Source: Cycas panzhihuaensis
Lineage: Eukaryota > Cycadophyta
Assembly: GCA_023213395.1 (NCBI GenBank)
Contig: CM041465.1
Location: forward strand, 94,123,741 to 94,187,740
Length of the DNA stretch: 64,000 nt
Direction of reading: 5' to 3'
Made by a program: the position numbers and the translations under genes. Below the pieces are notes generated by a model, which saw only the letters and a list, made by a program, of their open reading frames with translations, was not told the DNA's origin and did no database searches. Positions 58,136-64,000 of this stretch are shown piece by piece. Within the stretch, counting starts at the first letter, position 1, and each line of letters opens with the position of its first letter.

Positions 58136-59500
58136 CTTATTAGTTGAATCTAATCAGAGAGATTATTGGGCGCTTGACTCTAGAGTATAGATTCAATGAC
58201 TTCAAATCAGAGTGGTGCTCAGATTATCCTTGGCGATGCTCGCATGTTGCTGGTAGAAGGTACCAATGAAGTTTCCATTGTAGGAGGTAAATTTATCAGG
58301 GTGTATTATGTATCGAAGATGCAGTTGAACCTTCTTTCAGCTTGAGAGATTTGAAAACAAGGTATGAAGATGGAGCTCTATGATGATAAATCCCTGATTA
58401 AGGATCTAAAATAGAACTTTGTTGTCATAGCTACCGGGAAAGTTAAGGACAACTTTTGGGTGTTTAAAAAGTTTTAATCTTAGAAGAAGTCCTATGCCTT
58501 TGTTGTCAGTGTAGATGATGTGAGTAAATTATGGCACAACCACCTCAATTACCTTAATTACAAGAGTATTACACTATTGAATAGGTTGAAGATGGTGGAA
58601 GGATTAATGTCAATTACCTGCTCAGATGGTGTGCACAAAGGGTGTATGTATGGCAAGCATCACCACTATCCTTTTGCTTAGGATAATGCCTAGAGAGCCA
58701 AGGAGAAGCTGGAGCTTATACATTCAGATCTAATGGGACCTCTTCCTAACCCTTCGATATTTAGAGGTCGTTATACCCTTGTTTTTATAGATGACTATAC
58801 TGGGAAGGCCTAGGTTTACTTTCTCAAGAATAAGTCAAACGTATTTGATCACTTTCATGACTAGAAAGCGATGGTTGAAAATAAATTTGATAAGAAAATA
58901 AAGTCATTAAGAAGTAATAATGGTAAGGAATATGACAATAATATATTTAATTAGTTCTACCATGATCATGGTATAAAGTAGGAATTTACGGTCATGTATA
59001 CCCCACAATAGAATAGAGTTGTTGAAAGAAAGAACCATACCATAATAGAGATGGCAAGGTGTATGGTGCATGCTCAAAACTTGCCACTGAAGTTTTGGGC
59101 AGAAGCTATGGTGACTACTGTTTATATTTTGAACTAGGTACCCACTCAAGCAGTTCGTAGCATAACCCCCAAAGAGAAATGGACTGGTCATAAACCTATG
59201 ATTAGCCATTTGAGAGCATTTAGATGTATCGCATATACCCACATCTTAGATGATACCTAAAAGAAGCTAGATTAGAAAAGTCTAAGGTGCATATTAATGG
59301 GGTATTGCACTGAGAATAAAGCCTGCAAACTATGGGATCCATAGGGAGAGAAGATTGTGGTTAGTTAGGATTTTAAATTTGATGAGACATCAACATATCA
59401 TGCTGACATATCATCAGAGGAGTCATTTTACCCCCCCTTCTCCCATTCCCAGATTCATCAAGCGAAGAGGACAATGAGCCAATCGCAGGAACACCTAAGG
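58136..59500 (+). pseudogene. copia G protease and integrase
   Basis: The protease Asp-Ser is followed by Arg (WALDSRV near 58170). The pre-integrase region is near 58530 (LWHNHLNYLNYKS), the integrase core near 58710-59050 (LIHSDLMGPLPNPS, then VFIDDYTG, then LRSNNGKEY, then VVERKN). The second catalytic Asp is Asn. The C-terminal signature LRCILMGYCTENKACKLWDP is near 59280. Stops are mainly TAG at likely Gln or Trp codons. Confidence 0.88.
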
Positions 59501-60224
59501 AGGCAAGATCAAGTGGGATGAGTAATAGTGAGGAGCCATCGCGAGTTGAAGTACCTTTAGCAATAGGTCCTTTAATACCTTTATGGGTAAGGAAGACCAT
59601 TAAAGATTTTGGTTTGGTAATGCAAACCTTAACTGGTGATCGAAGAACTCGAAGTCAACATGCCAGTCGAACTTTGCTGGTAGACACAAACGACTCTAAT
59701 GATCCTTATTCATTCGATGAAGCTAAAGGAGATCCAAGATGGAGAGTTGCAATGGATGAGGAGTATAGTTCTTTGCTAAAGAACAACGCGTAGGATTTAG
59801 TTCCACTACCTCCAACAAAGAATCTTGTAGGATGCAAGTAGGTCTACAAGATAAAGTTCTGCTCTAATGGAGAGGTAGACAAGTATAAGGCTAGACTTAT
59901 TGTGTAGGGATTCAAGTAGAAAGAAGGAATTAACTATGAGGAGACATTTTCACTAGTCTCTAGAATGATAATAGTTCATTTGTTGATTTCCTTAGTAGTA
60001 GCTTATGGTTGGGAGTTACATCAGATGGACATAAAGTTTGCATTCCTTAATAGAGATCTAAAGGAGGAGATATATATATCACAGGCTCTGGGATTTGTTA
60101 AGGATGGCCAAGAGCATCTTGTGTGCCATTTGAAGAAGTCAATTTATAGCTTGAAATAAGCACCTCATGCTTGGTATGAAAAGATGGATGTGAACTTAAA
60201 AGCTGACATGAGCAAAACCGAATA
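59501..60224 (+). pseudogene. copia G reverse transcriptase, N-terminal part only
   Basis: It opens near 59740 (EAKGDPRWRVAMDEEYSSLL) and continues through the fingers (ELHQMDIKFAFLNRDL near 60015) to AWYEKMD at about 60190. It ends 30 codons later, before the catalytic box. Three TAG stops stand at likely Gln or Trp positions. Confidence 0.9.
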
Positions 60225-60229
60225 GGGAG

Positions 60230-60498
60230 GGAACTTTTTAGTTCTTGTCATATCCTTGACGAATCCACTCATATAGATAAAAAATAAAAAATTGTAAATC
60301 TTTAACAAGGTGAAGAGGGATTACATTAATAAATGATCCCTCATCAATAATAATACATTTAATATTAATGTCATACTTTATAATTTCAATATAGAATAGG
60401 GGTATATCACTCAACAGATGAGTAGAATAACTAACCAAGGTAGCCAGGTTAAAAAAAATAATAGAAGTAGTTAAAGAGACTACCATAGGAACTCCCAA
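60230..60498 (-). pseudogene. T3 aspartic protease
   Basis: Minus strand: CIIIDEGSFINVIPLHLVK, with the catalytic Asp and acidic neighbour kept, plus PLFYIEIIKYDINIK before it. It aligns with T2 30601-30849 and resumes T3 after copia G. Confidence 0.88.
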
Positions 60499-61707
60499 TG
60501 TATCAAATAAGAGATGACATTACTCGGGGTAATACTTTAGTAAATCAATAACTAAAATACCTATAGGAATAGTTTTTAACTCATTAACTAAAGAGAATGA
60601 TCCATCATTTATACTGATGGGAATGGACCTAAACTTGATGGGACGCAGAGGTACGAAAGGTAAGAGTCAGGATTCCTCACCATCAAATCATCAAGTGATT
60701 TAGATAGACCTGCACTCTTTGTTATCTCCACCATGTTTATCATTCGCTTTGTATCACCACCTTTGGGAGGTAGGCAAGATTGGTTGCTAGTTCATTTTAT
60801 TGAAGGATTTGATGTAGTGATAGAATTCTTTGAGGAATTAGAACCTAAAGGCTCACCTTCATCATCTTGAACCTATTTTTCCTTACCTTTATCATCTTTA
60901 TTTACTTTCTTATTATGTTGAGGTAAAGGATCCTTATGGATCATTTGATCTTAGCTTGATTGGGAGGAGCGGTTTGATTGAACATTCGTATTTTAGGTAA
61001 TATTCTGAACCATATAGTACTCACTTCTATCATGAGCATCTATTTGATGATACAAACACCATTTTATCTTTTTGAAAGAAGGAGGAGGTGGAGGAGGAGC
61101 TTGTTTTTTCCTTCCTTCAGTAAGATGGATCACTTTAGTTTCTTAAAAGGGTTGGCTCTGAGAAGGACCATCAACATATAACTTAGTATTGATCACATGC
61201 TCCAATGATATGATAAAAGAAGTTAGGTAATCGTCGGTAGGTTCAAGATAGAAAACCTTCATGGTTTGAACAGTTTCTTTAGAAGGAATAGGTTTCCCAA
61301 CCTTCTTAATAACCACTTAAATTTTAAATATTTCTAAAGTAAGACATCGATCATTAGCTTATTCATAAGTTTGAGGGCCAAGTTTAAGAACTTCAAATTA
61401 TATATGTGGCCTCAAAGCATTACTAAACAAATCGAATATAAGACTAGGATCAAGACGTTAATGGTAAGCATGTACCTGGTCTTAAAACATTCTTACAAAG
61501 TCTTTAGAGGTTTCATCATGGTTTTGTTTGATGGCTAAAAGGGACTTGATGCATGATTCAAATGACCTCACAACATCAAAATAGTTGATAAAAGAATTGA
61601 TTAATTTTTGGAACGAGAGAATTGAGGTTGAAGAAAGTTAGTAAAACCACTTCAAGGCATCACCTTGAAGGGATTTATGGAATAATTATATCATGATGTA
61701 ATCATAC
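60499..61707 (-). pseudogene. T3 gag, C-terminal two thirds
   Basis: It aligns with T2 30850-31980. The zinc-binding block CLYHQIDAHDRS with a lost final Cys lies near 61035-61080. The retrotransposon gag core (GDALKWF-type text) is near 61600-61680, where LTR H cuts it. Stops are scattered. Confidence 0.82.
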
Positions 61708-64000
61708 TATTTCCCAGCTACTGGGAATGGACTCAAGACACATCGACCCAAGTATGTTTAGGTATATGTTCTCACTTCTCCCTACTCGTGCTTGATTGAG
61801 ATTATTTAGCGTAGACTACTTGACATATGCCTGCCTGCATGCATTGCTTCTCTGCCTGATCATATTGCATGTGCTTACAGCACACTATCAGCCTATGACA
61901 ACTCATAATGGGGGCATTCCTCAGCAAATGCTACACCCCATATGGCGCACAGCCGCCCAGTCCATCTCTATGACCTCTCAGGATGTTTCAGCCAGTCATG
62001 TTTACCCATGTTACGATATTTTGCTTGTGTTGTGGTCTCCTCTAAGTCTAATAAATTCCTTAGTTGAGACCCATTTTACTATTTTGGCTACTTGCCCATC
62101 ATCTAGGTATTTCCCTCCAGTTGTTTCAGGCTTAATTTACCCTTAGTAATAACTCCAAAACCTTTATTTTTGCTTTTTTAATCTTTTTCTTGCCCGATGC
62201 AATGCTGTAAACTTAGTCTGCATGGTCTTTCTTTGTGGTACCGCCAGGTTTACCGCAGTACGACTGTTTGAATTTCAAAAAAGAGAACCACGCGACAGTT
62301 TCCGCTTTGTTCGTAGAACTGCTGCATGGCGCCTATCGATTCGCATCACCCTGACATCCCCAATGTTCACCTACAGTGAATAGAGGATAAAGGGAGTTTG
62401 GCTCTTCATTTAGATCATCTTTTTGCCCATTTTTCTAAGTTTTTGCTCAATTTACATAAAAAACATACACTACATTCACAGAAATCTACTACAAGGAAGG
62501 ATACACTACTGCAAGCTAGATTTCAGGGACCATCTTGCCCCCACTCCAAACAAGAGGGCTTTATATCTTCTTGTAGGTGACCAAGGCTTCAAGGAGGATT
62601 ACTACCAAAAGCTCTCCAAAAAGACCAACTTCCAAGGCCCCAAGCTTACAAAGACATTTTCATACTTCTCTCTTTGCAAAAACCTGCCATTATTGTCCAC
62701 CCAATGCTAGTTATCTCTGTTGTTTTTAACAGTAAATTTATGTTTAGTTCTTCCATAACAAGGTACTCTCTACTTCTACTTTGCAATTTTTATGGTTTCT
62801 TCATGTTTTGGTAAATAAACTTTCAGTCTGTGTACCTTCATATTGTTGTGCTTAATTAGCATCACTTCCTTTTTTTTTTGAGATATTATTGCTTCTCCCA
62901 ATCATCCAGATCAACCCATCCTTAGGTGGTTGTTGCAAAGGGGCAACACAAAGAGGATTTAAGGGAGGAAGGCGGGGTTTCGTCCCCCTTGCTGTCTTTC
63001 TCCCCAAGGGTTTCGTCCCTTGTCCTCTTTCCCTTTGTCTTTTATGCCTTCCTAGGAATCAGGTAAAGGGGATTTGGGAATCTAGTTTCAGAGCTAAAAC
63101 CAGTGTTGGCAACCCCTTAACACGCTGGTTCTAGATTTCCACCCATCAGTTTTGGGCCTTGCATAAGACCCAAACCCTTTCCTTGCCGGTTAATGGTTTG
63201 CCATTCACCCAACCCAATGATTTGATGTTCATAGCATCTCCTTCCTTGGGCATCTGCATACCCTTTCCATTACTCTCTTCCTTTTTATTGTTTGCTATCC
63301 CATGACCTTGTCGTGAGCCCATTTCTCTTTTTCGAGTTCCGTGGAGATTCTTTGTGGGTGAGTTAGCCATTCTGAGGCTATACTCTTCCCTTTTTTGGGT
63401 GTTGCTTATGGTGTACGTTGGCAGGAGATTTTGTTACATATTGTTACTTTACATTATTATATATTGATGCTTAGCATAGATTTATGTAGTTCTATTTGAG
63501 TCTAGCATCTATACTCGGCCTACTTTGTGACCTCTCTTCCGAGAGGGAGGTACTCGCCTAACTTGCTTGCAAGATCTTGCATTGGTGGAGCTGCGCGTGG
63601 AACGAAATCCATTGTAGGTTGGTTCTACATTTAGTGCATTTCTTGTTATTTCCTATTTTTTACTTCTTTTCCACTTTCTATTTTTGCATGTTTAAGGGGA
63701 GGTAAGTTAGCCCCTCTTCGGTTGCTTACGGTAACTATCACCGACCGGCATCGCATGCACAATGAGTGGAGCAGAAAAGAGCAGGAACTAAGGGGACAAG
63801 TAGCATTCCACTCAGATGCTGGATCTAGGTACTTTTCTTATTCCCTAAATATCTCCTTTACACCGTTGTCTTTTATGCACACGCTTGTATAGTTAGGAAC
63901 GTGTAAAGAATTAAAAAGGGAAAAAGGAATATGTGTTTGCTTTACATTGTTTTATCTATCGGTTAGCTTAGCATAGTTAGATCATTTATATTGTGTTAGA
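61708..64000. mobile_element. LTR H, start of a long LTR like S, runs off the window
   Basis: The first bases TATTTCCCAGCTACTGGGAATGG match the start of S (TGTTTCCCAGCTACCGTGAATGG) with G to A at the second base. Colinear matches include the GGTACC region (62237 against 50683) and an 18-base identical TTAGCCATTCTGAGGCTA (63363 against 51822). Later, a GGGGAGGTAAG...CCCC passage near 63696 answers one near 52169. The distances from the LTR start agree within 30 bases. About 0.7-1 kb should remain outside the window. Whether it is solo or part of a full element cannot be seen. Confidence 0.75.

Larger units (their letters stand above)
55519..60224 (+). mobile_element. copia G, cut off inside reverse transcriptase
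   Basis: A plus-strand copia element with a 5' LTR, a decayed PBS, a long leader, gag, protease, integrase and the RT N-terminus. It then ends at ...AAAACCGAATA and T3 text resumes. There is no YxDD box, RNase H, purine tract or 3' LTR. The last bases GAATA equal the bases just before the PBS (the possible 5' LTR end), so the 3' LTR may have been removed except for its tip. Confidence 0.85.

Noticed and set aside
61796-62146. 116-codon plus-strand frame at the start of LTR H
   Set aside because: Not conserved in S at the same place and no domain resemblance.
1-64000. Host protein-coding gene, tRNA or rRNA
   Set aside because: No open exon chain with non-transposon character and no cloverleaf or rRNA-like block was recognised; a translated search against plant proteins would be needed to exclude small genes.

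Overview
This window looks like intergenic chromatin of a large, repeat-rich seed-plant nuclear genome. It is AT-rich, has no bacterial-style gene packing, and almost every recognisable coding trace belongs to a decayed plant LTR retrotransposon of the Ty1/copia or Ty3/gypsy type. I found no convincing host gene, tRNA, rRNA or CRISPR array. Three primer-binding sites match the initiator tRNA-Met type (TGGTATCAGAG) usual in plant elements. The species cannot be told from the sequence; a gymnosperm or a large-genome monocot would fit, but that is a guess.

Layout. 1-13402: copia element A (+ strand, Tnt1-like). It is broken on the left by copia B (- strand, same family by LTR similarity) and split inside its integrase by copia C (- strand, 2490-10839), which has both LTRs, a PBS, a PPT and a target duplication. 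13413-61707: a head-to-tail series of Tat-like Ty3/gypsy units on the - strand, called T1, T2 and T3. Neighbouring units appear to share one long LTR. Units T1 and T2 carry a plant mobile domain (PMD) reading frame in antisense to pol, split by a short intron, and a second RNase H frame downstream of integrase. T1 has lost most of gag-pol, T2 has lost its gypsy RNase H, and T3 has lost its 3' part.

Younger insertions cut the T array. They are chromovirus E (+, 34841-41364, TSD TAGAC), copia F (-, from 42320), a roughly 3.0 kb solo LTR S (50140-53160, TSD GGGAG), copia G (+, 55519-60224, cut off inside reverse transcriptase) and the start of a related long LTR, H (61708 to the window edge).

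No reading frame here looks able to make a full protein. Many in-frame stops are TAG or TGA where the family normally has Gln, Trp or Arg, as expected from deamination of methylated cytosines. The most unusual content is the T unit: order gag, protease, RT, gypsy RNase H, integrase, second RNase H, antisense spliced PMD, and an approximately 4 kb LTR holding several tandem-repeat blocks and a 24-base perfect palindrome.
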